From: Dysgonamonadaceae bacterium
GTDB taxonomy: Bacteria; Bacteroidota; Bacteroidia; Bacteroidales; Dysgonomonadaceae
Reading direction: 5' to 3'
DNA length: 64,000 bases
Assembly: GCA_031254645.1 (NCBI GenBank)
Contig: JAIRUA010000013.1
Coordinates: 30,767-94,766, forward strand
Part shown: piece after piece, positions 8,138 to 15,433 of the stretch
How positions within the stretch are numbered: position 1 is the stretch's first letter
Layout of the letters: the number at the start of each line of letters is the position of its first letter
Notes under the pieces: generated by a model
What the model saw: the letters and a program-made list of their open reading frames with translations, nothing else
Told to the model about the DNA's origin: nothing
Database searches by the model: none
Made by a program: the position numbers and the translations under genes

Positions 8138-8794
8138 ATGACCAACGAAACAGTAAAACAATACGGCTTAAACGCCGGTGCAATCATTGTCGGCATTGCT
8201 TCTGCCGACGATTTCGGACTTGCACCCGAAGGCTTTAAACCTGCTGATAATCTAGCCGGTTGTCTTTCCGTGATTGTTTTAGGCATTCACTCACCACCCG
8301 AAACCTTGCTTAAAAACTCGGTGGAATACACCGAAATTCGCAATGAAATGGTCAAAAAAACGAAAAGCATTGCCGAAAAAGTAGCAAAACAAATCAAAGG
8401 TAACGGATTCAAAACGAAAGTAATAGGCGGTTTTAGTGCCAAAGGCAAAAACGGCAGGTATTACGGACAAATTTCGCTGAAACACGCCGCCGAATTAGCT
8501 GGTTTGGGCGTTATGACCCGAAATTTTCTGCTCACAAACCGCGAACACGGTAATCTACTCTGGCTCAGCGCAGTGCTTACCGATGCAAACCTCGTTCCCG
8601 ACAAAAAAGTGGAATATTCGTTTTGCCATAATTGCAACAAATGTGTTGAGGTTTGCCCTACAAAAGCGTTGGATAATCCTGCTTTATTCAGTCAAAAAAA
8701 ATGTTATGAAATAGTTCTCAAACAATTGAACGGCAAATGGATATATGACTGTTTTTTGTGTCGAAAAGTGTGTCCATATCGTTTTGGGGAATAG
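8138..8794 (+). CDS. 4Fe-4S double-cluster protein related to epoxyqueuosine reductase
   Basis: 218 residues from the ATG at 8138 (a TTG at 8129 adds three residues and has no better ribosome site). The middle HAAELAGLGVMTRNFLL and SAVLTDANLVPD match the QueG core region, and the C-terminus has two cluster motifs: CHNCNKCVEVCP and CFLCRKVCP. It is shorter than QueG (normally about 310-380 residues) and lacks the N-terminal part of the cobalamin domain and the C-terminal HEAT repeats, so queuosine activity is not assured. It is probably an oxidoreductase of this superfamily acting with its DUF3795 neighbours, which lie 10 bases upstream and 28 bases downstream. Confidence 0.82.
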   Translation: MTNETVKQYGLNAGAIIVGIASADDFGLAPEGFKPADNLAGCLSVIVLGIHSPPETLLKNSVEYTEIRNEMVKKTKSIAEKVAKQIKGNGFKTKVIGGFSAKGKNGRYYGQISLKHAAELAGLGVMTRNFLLTNREHGNLLWLSAVLTDANLVPDKKVEYSFCHNCNKCVEVCPTKALDNPALFSQKKCYEIVLKQLNGKWIYDCFLCRKVCPYRFGE

Positions 8795-8822
8795 AAATTA
8801 GACAACATATAAGAAATTGAAT

Positions 8823-9236
8823 ATGACCGAAAAACAAATTAACAAAAACGAAAACCTGATTTCGTTTTGCGGACTTTTTTGTGGTGCTTGCCCTTCATAC
8901 ACATCAGGCAAATGTGAAGGCTGTAAAGGCGATTCACCGAAATGCGCCATTGGATATAAAAATTGTCCGGTAAAGCAATGTTGTGTCAAAAATGGATTTT
9001 TTACCTGTGCTGATTGTACAAAATATGTATCCACGAAAGAATGTAAAAAGTTTAATCCCATACACGTCAGATTTGGCGAATGGATTTCTGGAACTTGTCG
9101 AGGAAAAGGAATTAAAATGATTAAAGAAAAAGGACAAGCAGAGTTTTTGGCGTTTATGGAAGACAAAAATTGGCTAACTATCAAAACTAAAGACACTTTT
9201 CTCAATAAAAAACTCGGCAAGAAAATGAACGAATAA
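8823..9236 (+). CDS. DUF3795 cysteine-rich protein (second copy)
   Basis: 137 residues from the ATG at 8823; the in-frame TTG at 8817 was not chosen. It shares the complete cysteine framework with the first copy: FCGLFCGACP, CEGC, CPVKQCC, GFFTCADC, and the same C-terminal LNKKLGKKMNE. The two are therefore a recent-looking duplication now separated by the QueG-like gene, with many substitutions between them. The stop is one base from the start of the following DUF3788 gene. Metal binding is inferred from cysteines only. Confidence 0.86.
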   Translation: MTEKQINKNENLISFCGLFCGACPSYTSGKCEGCKGDSPKCAIGYKNCPVKQCCVKNGFFTCADCTKYVSTKECKKFNPIHVRFGEWISGTCRGKGIKMIKEKGQAEFLAFMEDKNWLTIKTKDTFLNKKLGKKMNE

Positions 9237-9237
9237 T

Positions 9238-9660
9238 ATGGAAGTACAATTATTAAGAGAACAGAACATTTTTCCGTCAGAAGAAGTTTTAAAAAACGTT
9301 CTTGGACAAGTTTATGCCCTATGGGCAGAATTTGAGACACAAATAATACAAGGTGAATTTGCCTTAACGCCCGAATGGAATTATTACAACGACGGCAAAT
9401 CGTGGTTGTGTAAGGTTTGCCATAAGAAAAAAACTGTTTTTTGGCTTTCGGTGTGGGAAGGACATTTCAGAATAACTTTTTTCTTTACCGAAAAGCACCT
9501 TGAAGGCATTTCCGAGCTGAATATTTCGGAACAAATCAAAGAAGATTTTTGTCGTATGAAACCTATCGGGAAATTGCTCCCGATGATGATTAATATTGAC
9601 AAACAGAGTCAATTAGCAGATGTACTGAAAATAGTGAAGTTTAAAAAAGAATGGAAATAA
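9238..9660 (+). CDS. DUF3788 family protein (second member)
   Basis: 140 residues, soluble. The core EWNYYNDGKSWLCKVCHKKK followed by TVFWLSVWEGHFRITFFF is the characteristic DUF3788 motif (W-x-Y-Y, K-x-W-L, T-V-F-W-L-S-V). It is more canonical than the member at 4696-5193. A one-base gap from the preceding DUF3795 gene and four bases to the next indicate an operon. Function unknown. Confidence 0.85.
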   Translation: MEVQLLREQNIFPSEEVLKNVLGQVYALWAEFETQIIQGEFALTPEWNYYNDGKSWLCKVCHKKKTVFWLSVWEGHFRITFFFTEKHLEGISELNISEQIKEDFCRMKPIGKLLPMMINIDKQSQLADVLKIVKFKKEWK

Positions 9661-9664
9661 TCAA

Positions 9665-10150
9665 ATGGAAAAACCATTAGTTGACAAAACCTATCTGCTC
9701 CAAAGTTTTGCCGAAAATGGCGGTTGGACTTACACGATTATCCCCGAAATTGCGCCTGACAAAAACGCCCGATTCGGCTGGGTAAAAGTACGGGGCAGTA
9801 TTGACGGTTACGAAATCAAAAAATATCATTTAATGCCATCGGGAGAAGGAACATTAATGCTGTTTGTGAAAGCCGAAATTCGAAAGAAAATTAAAAAACA
9901 AGCGGGCGACACCGTTCATATTATTTTATATTCCGATAATGAACCGCTGAAAATTCCTGAAGAATTGTTATTCTGTTTGCAAGATGAACCAAAAGCATTG
10001 ACATTTTTCAATTCGCTGAACGAGAGAGAACAACATCAATATATAAAATGGATATATTCTGCCAAAACAGATGAAACGAAAGTGGATAGAATAGCAAAAG
10101 CGATTGAAAGACTTTTGAAAGGACAGAAATTCGGTGATCCGAAAAGTTAA
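9665..10150 (+). CDS. DUF1905/YdeI-like protein
   Basis: 161 residues. Residues about 15-95 (WTYTIIPEI, FGWVKVRGSIDGYEIKKYHLMPSGEGTLMLFVKAEIRKKIKKQAGDTV) fit the DUF1905 beta fold, and the C-terminal helical part (FNSLNEREQHQYIKWIYSAKTDETKVDRIAKAIERL) fits the bacteriocin-protection YdeI/OmpD-associated domain. The two commonly occur together. It is the last gene of the cassette. Soluble; precise role unknown. Confidence 0.85.
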   Translation: MEKPLVDKTYLLQSFAENGGWTYTIIPEIAPDKNARFGWVKVRGSIDGYEIKKYHLMPSGEGTLMLFVKAEIRKKIKKQAGDTVHIILYSDNEPLKIPEELLFCLQDEPKALTFFNSLNEREQHQYIKWIYSAKTDETKVDRIAKAIERLLKGQKFGDPKS

Positions 10151-10164
10151 AATCACATCAAAAC

Positions 10165-10195
10165 TTGCATATTAATTTCAAATGTATTTCCTTTG
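10165..10195 (+). promoter_or_regulatory. Promoter of the trp leader
   Basis: A -33 TTG (10165-10167) is followed after 20 bases by TTCCTTTG (10188-10195), one mismatch from TAnnTTTG. Transcription would begin near 10202, about 12 bases before the leader peptide start. Spacing is as expected for Bacteroidota sigma-ABfr promoters. Confidence 0.55.
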
Positions 10196-10213
10196 TCGAA
10201 TAATTCAGAAAAA

Positions 10214-10276
10214 ATGAGCAATTCACTACTTAATAACAGATATTGGTGGCGCAACTTACAACTCAAAAAGTCGTAG
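10214..10276 (+). CDS. trpL: trp leader peptide (Trp-Trp)
   Basis: A 20-residue ORF starting ATG at 10214 and ending TAG at 10274-10276. It contains the tandem tryptophan pair in RYWWR (residues 9-13), and tandem Trp codons are rare by chance. It lies between a promoter and an intrinsic terminator, upstream of trpB, which is the classical layout of a ribosome-mediated attenuator. Ribosomes short of charged tRNA-Trp would pause at codons 11-12. It is too short for ordinary ORF calling. Confidence 0.82.
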   Translation: MSNSLLNNRYWWRNLQLKKS

Positions 10277-10322
10277 GGAAAGCAGTCGTATCTTAAAACG
10301 TAGAGGAATAAAAGATAAATAG

Positions 10323-10352
10323 AAGCCTGTCGCACCTGCGATAGGCTTTTTT
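10323..10352 (+). terminator. trp attenuator terminator
   Basis: Stem AAGCCTGTCGCA (10323-10334) / TGCGATAGGCTT (10337-10348), one wobble, two-base loop, followed by a T-run to 10352. It lies about 100 bases before trpB and 46 bases after the leader peptide stop. A candidate antiterminator pairs GTCGTAGG (10270-10277, containing the leader stop codon) with CCTGCGAT (10335-10342), which would sequester the 3' arm; this pairing has two wobbles and is only a proposal. Confidence 0.8.
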
Positions 10353-10378
10353 ACTATCAGTTCTCGAATGGTACACCG

Positions 10379-10404
10379 TAGAGACGAGGCGCACCTCGTC
10401 TCTA
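10379..10404 (+). repeat. Perfect 11-bp hairpin between trp attenuator and trpB
   Basis: TAGAGACGAGG / CCTCGTCTCTA with loop CGCA. It carries no T-tract, so it is probably a dispersed palindromic repeat rather than a second terminator. The rest of the 10353-10452 gap is A-rich and shows nothing else. Confidence 0.65.
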
Positions 10405-10452
10405 TAACAACCCAATAACAAATAAACAAATCATCAAATAAACAACAAAATT

Positions 10453-11631
10453 ATGCAATCATTTTCAATTGACAACAACGGTTATTACGGCGAATTCGGC
10501 GGCGCGTATATCCCCGAAATTTTGCAAAAAGGTATCACAGATTTAGAAAAAGCGTATCTTCGCATTATCGAAAGCGAAAGTTTTAAACAACAATTCGATA
10601 GCTTGTTGCGCGATTACGTCGGGCGCCCCTCCCCACTCTATCATTCGGAACAACTTTCCAAACGATTTGGCGGAAAGATCTACCTCAAACGAGAAGATTT
10701 GAATCACACAGGCGCGCACAAAATCAACAACGTTATCGGACAAATTCTCATCGCTCGCGAAATGGGCAAAACGCGTATTATTGCCGAAACAGGCGCGGGA
10801 CAACACGGCGTGGCAACTGCCACCGTTTGTGCACTGATGCAAATGCCGTGCACAATTTATATGGGCAAAACCGATGTAGAGCGCCAAATGCCAAATGTGA
10901 AGAAAATGGAGATGCTTGGTGCAAAAATCGTAGCTGTTACATCAGGCAGTATGACGTTGAAAGATGCTGTAAATGAGGCAATCGACGACTGGTGTGCAAA
11001 TCCCGACGATGCGCATTATCTCATCGGATCTGCCATTGGTCCACATCCTTTTCCCGATATGGTTGCTCGATTACAATCGGTTATCAGCAAGGAAATTAAA
11101 GCACAGTTACTCGAAAAAGAAGGACGCAATTATCCCGATTATCTGATCGCTTGTACAGGCGGCGGAAGCAATGCGGCAGGAACAATTTTTGAGTTTCTTA
11201 ATGATGAGCGTGTTAAATTTGTTTTCGCCGAAGCCGGCGGAAAAGGTATTGGTACCGACAAAACAGCTGCCACAATGAACTTGGGAAGCGTTGGCGTGTT
11301 ACACGGCTGTAAAATGCTGCTACTGCAAACCGAAGACGGTCAAGTGATTGACACATATTCCATTTCCGCCGGATTAGATTACCCCGGTATCGGACCGCTT
11401 TTTGCTCATTTGGCAACCGAAAAACGCGCCAAAGTGTTTGCCATAAACGACGACGAAGCCCTGAAAGCTGCTTTCGATCTCACAAGAAATGAAGGAATTA
11501 TTCCCGCTTTAGAATCATCGCACGCATTGGCTGTGTTGGAAAAAATGCAATTTTCACCTGATGATGTTGTGGTGCTAACACTTTCGGGAAGAGGCGATAA
11601 GGATATGGAAACGTATCTTAAATATATTTGA
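10453..11631 (+). CDS. trpB: Tryptophan synthase beta chain
   Basis: 392 residues, normal length. PLP-dependent enzyme joining indole and serine to give tryptophan. The PLP lysine is Lys90 in TGAHKINN; other landmarks are AETGAGQHGVATA, the phosphate-binding GGGSNAAG and the C-terminal LSGRGDKD. N-terminal YGEFGGAYIPE is typical of TrpB1, the form that normally pairs with TrpA. Expression is predicted to be controlled by the Trp attenuator upstream (10165-10352). In related Bacteroidales trpB is followed by trpE-G-D-C-F-A; here only a trpG homologue follows, so the partner TrpA is not encoded nearby. Confidence 0.97.
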   Translation: MQSFSIDNNGYYGEFGGAYIPEILQKGITDLEKAYLRIIESESFKQQFDSLLRDYVGRPSPLYHSEQLSKRFGGKIYLKREDLNHTGAHKINNVIGQILIAREMGKTRIIAETGAGQHGVATATVCALMQMPCTIYMGKTDVERQMPNVKKMEMLGAKIVAVTSGSMTLKDAVNEAIDDWCANPDDAHYLIGSAIGPHPFPDMVARLQSVISKEIKAQLLEKEGRNYPDYLIACTGGGSNAAGTIFEFLNDERVKFVFAEAGGKGIGTDKTAATMNLGSVGVLHGCKMLLLQTEDGQVIDTYSISAGLDYPGIGPLFAHLATEKRAKVFAINDDEALKAAFDLTRNEGIIPALESSHALAVLEKMQFSPDDVVVLTLSGRGDKDMETYLKYI

Positions 11632-11753
11632 AAGGGTGAAAGGCAAAGGGCGAAAGGCGAAAGGTACAGGTTCGCTGATGCTTTGTTTATTTTTACTTTT
11701 CCGCGAAGATGCCCTTCGCCCTTTACCTTTTGCCCTTTGCCTTTCACCCTTTC
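11630..11753 (+). repeat. Long word-type inverted repeat between trpB and trpG
   Basis: Left arm from 11630 (GAAAGGGTGAAAGGCAAAGG and onward) is inverted at 11711-11753 (GCCCTTTGCCTTTCACCCTT within it). The arms are built of reiterated AAAGGG/GAAAGGC words. The left arm overlaps the trpB stop. There is no T-run after the hairpin. Confidence 0.75.
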
Positions 11754-11780
11754 GTGCTTTCGCGTAAAAAACAATATAAA

Positions 11781-12356
11781 ATGAAAATTCTGATTTTAGA
11801 CAATTACGATTCATTTACGTATAATTTAGTTCACACTGTCAAATCGCTCGGATATATGGATATAGATGTTATTCAAAACGATAAAATCGACTTGAATGAT
11901 GTGGCAAAATACGACAAAATAATTCTATCGCCCGGTCCTAGTATTCCCGAAGAAGCAGGATTTCTGTTGCCGCTTATCAGCTGCTATGCCACGAGCAAAA
12001 GTATTCTCGGCGTTTGTTTGGGACATCAAGCTATCGGTGTAGCATTTGGTGCGAAATTAGAAAACATTCCGCACGTTTTTCACGGTGTGCAAACACCGGT
12101 AAAAATTATCGGCTCCGATGTGCTTTTCAACGAATTACCCAAAGAAATCGAAGTAGGACGTTATCATTCGTGGGTGGTATCGAATGAAGATTTTCCCGAT
12201 AATCAACTTGAAATCACGGCGGTAGATAACGAAAACAATATTATGGCAATGAAACACAAGTCGTTGGATATTCACAGCGTACAATTTCATCCCGAATCCA
12301 TTCTCACGCCGCAAGGCACAACGATTGTAAATAATTTTTTAATGATTAGTGTTTAA
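11781..12356 (+). CDS. trpG: Anthranilate/aminodeoxychorismate synthase glutaminase component
   Basis: 191 residues from the ATG at 11781 (MKILILDNYDSFTYNL, the standard N-terminus of the family; the upstream in-frame start at 11709 lies in the repeat). Class I glutamine amidotransferase: nucleophile Cys79 in GVCLGHQ, His170 and Glu172 in QFHPES, oxyanion segment LSPGPSIPEEAG. It supplies ammonia to TrpE or PabB. Neither partner is encoded adjacent. In this context it may be a remnant of the trp operon or a dual TrpG/PabA serving folate synthesis. Confidence 0.9.
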   Translation: MKILILDNYDSFTYNLVHTVKSLGYMDIDVIQNDKIDLNDVAKYDKIILSPGPSIPEEAGFLLPLISCYATSKSILGVCLGHQAIGVAFGAKLENIPHVFHGVQTPVKIIGSDVLFNELPKEIEVGRYHSWVVSNEDFPDNQLEITAVDNENNIMAMKHKSLDIHSVQFHPESILTPQGTTIVNNFLMISV

Positions 12357-12402
12357 TGATTAATTGAATTCTGACCTCGCAAATCATTAAACACTAATCA
12401 TT
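12341..12402 (+). repeat. Perfect 21-bp inverted repeat after trpG
   Basis: Arms 12341-12361 and 12382-12402 are perfectly complementary over 21 bp with a 20-base loop; the arms consist of ATTAATGATT-like words (AATGATTAGTGTTTAATGAT). The left arm overlaps the trpG stop. The flanking sequence to 12428 continues the same words (TTAATCACTAAACATTAATC). Confidence 0.8.
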
Positions 12403-12428
12403 AATCACTAAACATTAATCATTAAAAT

Positions 12429-13304
12429 ATGACTCATATTGGCGAAATTGCCGCCCTATTCACCGCATTTTCTTGGACAATTTGCGCACTTTTTTTCGAA
12501 AAAGCCGGACGACGAGTAGGCTCATTGTCGGTAAACATTATCCGTATTTTTCTCGGTGTAATCTTCTTAGGAATAACCACTCTCATTACGCGCGGAATGT
12601 TTTTCCCGATGGATGCCACAGCACACAATTGGCTTTGGTTGGGTATTTCAGGTATTATCGGATTTTTCATCGGCGATTTGTTTCTGTTCAAATCCTATAC
12701 GATGATTGGCTCACGCACATCGCAACTCGTGATGAGTCTTGCGCCGATGTTTACCGCCATTATCGGCTGGTTATTTTTGACAGAATTGCTTTCTTGGAAA
12801 AGTATTTTAGGAATTGTTGTTAGTATTACGGGCATTATGATTGCCATTGCAGGCAAACAACTGAAATTGAATATTTCGCCCAAAGGATTTTTGTTTGCCT
12901 TGGGGGGTGCCATCGGACAAGCCGTTGGTTTGGTGCTGAGTAAAAAGGGAATGGACGGTTACGATGCAGTGGCATCTACGCAAATTCGTGCTATTTTCGG
13001 TTTCGTTTGTTTCGTGTTGTTAGTAACATTTTTGAAGCGTTGGGGACAAATTTTTCGCAGCACAAAAGATTTACAAAGTGTAAAAATGATTTCCATCGGT
13101 TCTATTTTTGGTCCATTTATCGGCGTGTCGCTTTCGCTTTATGCCGTACAACACACCAACACAGGTATCGCCGCCACGCTGATGGCGCTTGTGCCGATTA
13201 TAATTATTGTGCCATCTGCGATAATGTTTAAGGAAAAAATTACGGCGCAACAGGTTATCGGTGCATTAATTAGCATTGTGGGGGCAAGTATTTTCTTCTT
13301 GTAA
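12429..13304 (+). CDS. EamA/DMT-superfamily transporter
   Basis: 291 residues, inner membrane, about ten hydrophobic helices in two homologous EamA halves (about 3-139 and 150-290). Motifs such as AALFTAFSWTICALFFEKAG and ATLMALVPIIIIVPSAIMFKEKI are typical of DMT exporters of amino acids or metabolites. Possible substrates are aromatic amino acids given the neighbourhood, but this is inference from position only. Preceded by a 21-bp hairpin. Confidence 0.88.
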   Translation: MTHIGEIAALFTAFSWTICALFFEKAGRRVGSLSVNIIRIFLGVIFLGITTLITRGMFFPMDATAHNWLWLGISGIIGFFIGDLFLFKSYTMIGSRTSQLVMSLAPMFTAIIGWLFLTELLSWKSILGIVVSITGIMIAIAGKQLKLNISPKGFLFALGGAIGQAVGLVLSKKGMDGYDAVASTQIRAIFGFVCFVLLVTFLKRWGQIFRSTKDLQSVKMISIGSIFGPFIGVSLSLYAVQHTNTGIAATLMALVPIIIIVPSAIMFKEKITAQQVIGALISIVGASIFFL

Positions 13305-13314
13305 GAAAAAGTAT

Positions 13315-13322
13315 TATCTTTG
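13315..13322 (+). promoter_or_regulatory. Promoter -7 element for isomerase-like gene
   Basis: TATCTTTG, perfect TAnnTTTG match, 11 bases after the EamA stop and 36 bases before the next start. No TTTG at -33 was seen. Confidence 0.5.
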
Positions 13323-13357
13323 CCAACGAAAATAAATAATTTACACATCAAATTCTT

Positions 13358-14242
13358 ATGAATAGAAAAGATTTTTTAAAGAGCTTAGGATTTTTGGCAG
13401 CCGGAGCAACAATTGGTTACAGCTGTAAAGGTAGAAATTTACTACAGGCAGAACCTAAAAAAGTAATCGGCGTTCAGCTTTGGTCGGTACGCAGTTTGAT
13501 GAATCAAGATGTGCCCGCAACATTGAAAGGTTTAGCAGATTGTGGCTACCTTGCCATTGAATGTTTCGGTTACAACGATGCCAAGTATTTCAATATTGAC
13601 ATCAACGACTTCAATAAAATGGTCAATGATTTCGGTATGAAAATTACAAGCTCGCACCTTCCGGCGCGTTATACTCCCGAAACAAGGCAACAAGGGCTTG
13701 ACTGGTGGAAAGATGCCGCCGACAAACACAAAGCAATAGGTTGCGACACAATGGTTGTTCCCGCATTGCCTACATTACACGGTGTTCCTCGCGAAGTGGA
13801 ATGGTTGGAACCTGTTTGTGAATACCTCAACGAAGTAAACGATATTGCTAGAGCGCGCGGAATGAGAGCGGGTTTCCACAACCATAACAATGACGAAACC
13901 AGAATGCAAAACGGAGAAGTAATTCTTGATTATCTCATTGCAAATACCGACCCATCGTTTTTTATTCAGTTAGACAACCACAATATGGTGGACGGTGGTC
14001 GCGACCCGATTGCATTTCTTCATCAGTACAAGTCACGTACTCAACAACTTCACGTAAAAGACGATGATATTATCGGCGCATCGGGTAAAATTGATTTCAA
14101 GGAATTGTTCACAGTAGCCGCTCAATATGGTATTTATGAGCCAATTGTTGAGGTAGAAAATTATCCGATAGAGGTGATGGAATGTATGTGCCAAAGTGCC
14201 GACTATTTACTTAATGCGCCTTATGTGCAATATTTTGGATAA
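13358..14242 (+). CDS. Secreted sugar phosphate isomerase/epimerase-like TIM barrel protein
   Basis: 294 residues. The N-terminus MNRKDFLKSLGFLAAGATIGYSCKG is an export signal, lipoprotein-like with a Cys at 23, so the protein is expected in the periplasm or on a membrane. The body is an AP-endonuclease-2/xylose-isomerase-type barrel: IGVQLWSVR, CGYLAIECFG, the metal-ligand regions AGFHNHNND and FFIQLDNHNM, LHVKDDD and the terminal VEVENYP. Such exported barrels are frequent in Bacteroidota and may act on sugars or inositols. Substrate is unknown. A terminator follows at 14291-14345. Confidence 0.87.
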   Translation: MNRKDFLKSLGFLAAGATIGYSCKGRNLLQAEPKKVIGVQLWSVRSLMNQDVPATLKGLADCGYLAIECFGYNDAKYFNIDINDFNKMVNDFGMKITSSHLPARYTPETRQQGLDWWKDAADKHKAIGCDTMVVPALPTLHGVPREVEWLEPVCEYLNEVNDIARARGMRAGFHNHNNDETRMQNGEVILDYLIANTDPSFFIQLDNHNMVDGGRDPIAFLHQYKSRTQQLHVKDDDIIGASGKIDFKELFTVAAQYGIYEPIVEVENYPIEVMECMCQSADYLLNAPYVQYFG

Positions 14243-14290
14243 GAGCGCTTTTGAATGCTGATAACGCGCTTTTAGAAGTTTCACTTTTAG

Positions 14291-14345
14291 TGCGAATGAC
14301 GGTTGAAAAGATTGAAAAACATACACACCATCATTCGCATTTTTT
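14291..14345 (+). terminator. Intrinsic terminator after isomerase-like gene
   Basis: Arms TGCGAATGACGGT (14291-14303) and ACCATCATTCGCA (14327-14339), one mismatch, followed by six T. Orientation fits the plus-strand gene ending at 14242. Confidence 0.75.
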
Positions 14346-14366
14346 AGAAATATAAAATATAATCGT

Positions 14367-15140
14367 ATGAAACGCATAAATTTTTTTATTTTTCTTTTTG
14401 CCCTTACGTTCAGTTTCTTGAATGCTACAAACGGTAGTATTGACAACACGGAGGCCGCAACTAAACAAATTTACGAGTGGCGCATTTATACACTCACCGG
14501 AAATAATACAAAAGCACTTGATAATTTTTTCGAGAAATCGTTGATTCCTGCGTATAACCGATACAACATTCCTGTTGGTGCATTTTCCAACTTCAAACCG
14601 GAAGATGGCGAACAGCGGTATTTATTGTTCGTTTATCCCGATTTAGAAACGTATAATCGAGTCCGGCAGGCAGTTTGGAATGATGAGGAATTTCTGAAAA
14701 CCGCTATGCCATTTTTCGAAACAAGCGCACCTAATCCGGCTTACTTGCCTTACGAAACTTATTTGACAGAAGCGTTTGATAAAATTCCCAAAATACGAGT
14801 ACCGGATAAAAGCCGCACATTGTTTGAATACCGAAACTACTGGAGTCCAAACGAAGAGGCTAACCAACGTAAAGTCGATATGTTCAACATAGAAGAAATT
14901 GATTTATTCGATAAATTGGGGATAAACTCTGTTTTTTATGGCGAAGTATTGTCGGGAACACGTATGCCTGCATTGATTTATTTGGCTTGGTTTGAAGATG
15001 AGGATACGCGTAATACTGCTTGGAGCACTTTCAGGGTACACCCTGAATGGATAGAAATGAGGGACAGACCTCAATATAAAAATACGGCTACGAATAATAC
15101 TTCAAAATTATTGTCGCCAATGAATTATTCGCAGTTTTAG
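14367..15140 (+). CDS. Exported NIPSNAP-family protein
   Basis: 257 residues with an N-terminal signal peptide (MKRINFFIFLFALTFSFLNA). Two ferredoxin-like NIPSNAP units are visible: about 33-120 (IYEWRIYTLTGNNTKALDNF ... RYLLFVYPDLETYNRV) and about 145-235 (LFEYRNYWSPNEEANQRKVD ... PALIYLAWFEDEDTRNTAW). Exported NIPSNAP proteins are common in Bacteroidota; their molecular function is unknown. Located downstream of a terminator, so probably transcribed on its own. Confidence 0.87.
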   Translation: MKRINFFIFLFALTFSFLNATNGSIDNTEAATKQIYEWRIYTLTGNNTKALDNFFEKSLIPAYNRYNIPVGAFSNFKPEDGEQRYLLFVYPDLETYNRVRQAVWNDEEFLKTAMPFFETSAPNPAYLPYETYLTEAFDKIPKIRVPDKSRTLFEYRNYWSPNEEANQRKVDMFNIEEIDLFDKLGINSVFYGEVLSGTRMPALIYLAWFEDEDTRNTAWSTFRVHPEWIEMRDRPQYKNTATNNTSKLLSPMNYSQF

Positions 15141-15224
15141 AAGGTATAGAAGTAGAGGAAATTGGCATTATTTCAGTGTTTGGAAGGAATAATTTTCATT
15201 TTCTACAAAAAATCTCTCTATTTG

Positions 15225-15255
15225 TTTGTTCGTTCAAAAAAAAGCAGTACATTTG
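15225..15255 (+). promoter_or_regulatory. Promoter of the phe/tyr operon
   Basis: -33 TTTG at 15225-15228 (a second TTTG at 15221), 19 bases, then TACATTTG at 15248-15255, a perfect -7 element. Transcription should start near 15262, 22 bases before the leader peptide. Confidence 0.75.
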
Positions 15256-15283
15256 CACCCATAATTCAGCAAAATTAATCAAA

Positions 15284-15340
15284 ATGAACTGTCAAGGTTT
15301 TGCATATTCTTTCTGTTTTTACTTTTACTTTAATAGGTAG
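15284..15340 (+). CDS. pheL: pheA leader peptide (Phe/Tyr-rich)
   Basis: An 18-residue ORF, sequence MNCQGFAYSFCFYFYFNR, with five Phe and three Tyr codons, the last five aromatics in FCFYFYF. It lies between a consensus promoter and mutually exclusive antiterminator/terminator hairpins directly upstream of pheA. This is the expected design of a ribosome-mediated attenuator that reads charged tRNA-Phe, and possibly tRNA-Tyr. Too short for normal ORF calling. Confidence 0.88.
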   Translation: MNCQGFAYSFCFYFYFNR

Positions 15341-15341
15341 A

Positions 15342-15410
15342 GGCAGGATTTTATGTGCAAAATTGAGAGAACAGAATAACAATCATATCACTATAAAATA
15401 AAATCCTGCC
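15342..15410 (+). promoter_or_regulatory. Phe attenuator antiterminator stem
   Basis: GGCAGGATTTTAT (15342-15354) pairs perfectly over 13 bp with ATAAAATCCTGCC (15398-15410). The 5' arm begins one base after the leader peptide stop, so a ribosome at the stop codon would cover it, whereas one stalled on upstream Phe/Tyr codons would leave it free. The 3' arm overlaps the 5' arm of the terminator. Confidence 0.85.
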
Positions 15411-15433
15411 GATTAAAACGGTGGGATTTTTTT
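15402..15433 (+). terminator. Phe attenuator terminator
   Basis: AATCCTGCCG (15402-15411) pairs with CGGTGGGATT (15419-15428), ten pairs including two wobbles, with a seven-base loop and T-tract to 15433. It is mutually exclusive with the antiterminator. It lies 22 bases before pheA. Confidence 0.85.

Noticed and set aside
8138..8794. Functional epoxyqueuosine reductase queG
   Set aside because: Protein is about 100-150 residues shorter than QueG and lacks part of the cobalamin domain; only relatedness is claimed.
8798..9340. 180-residue minus-strand ORF over the second DUF3795 gene
   Set aside because: Shadow of a gene with clear family motifs on the plus strand; translation resembles no protein.
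10277..10322. Second small ORF after the trp leader stop
   Set aside because: It continues in frame for only a few codons without its own start; treated as untranslated leader.
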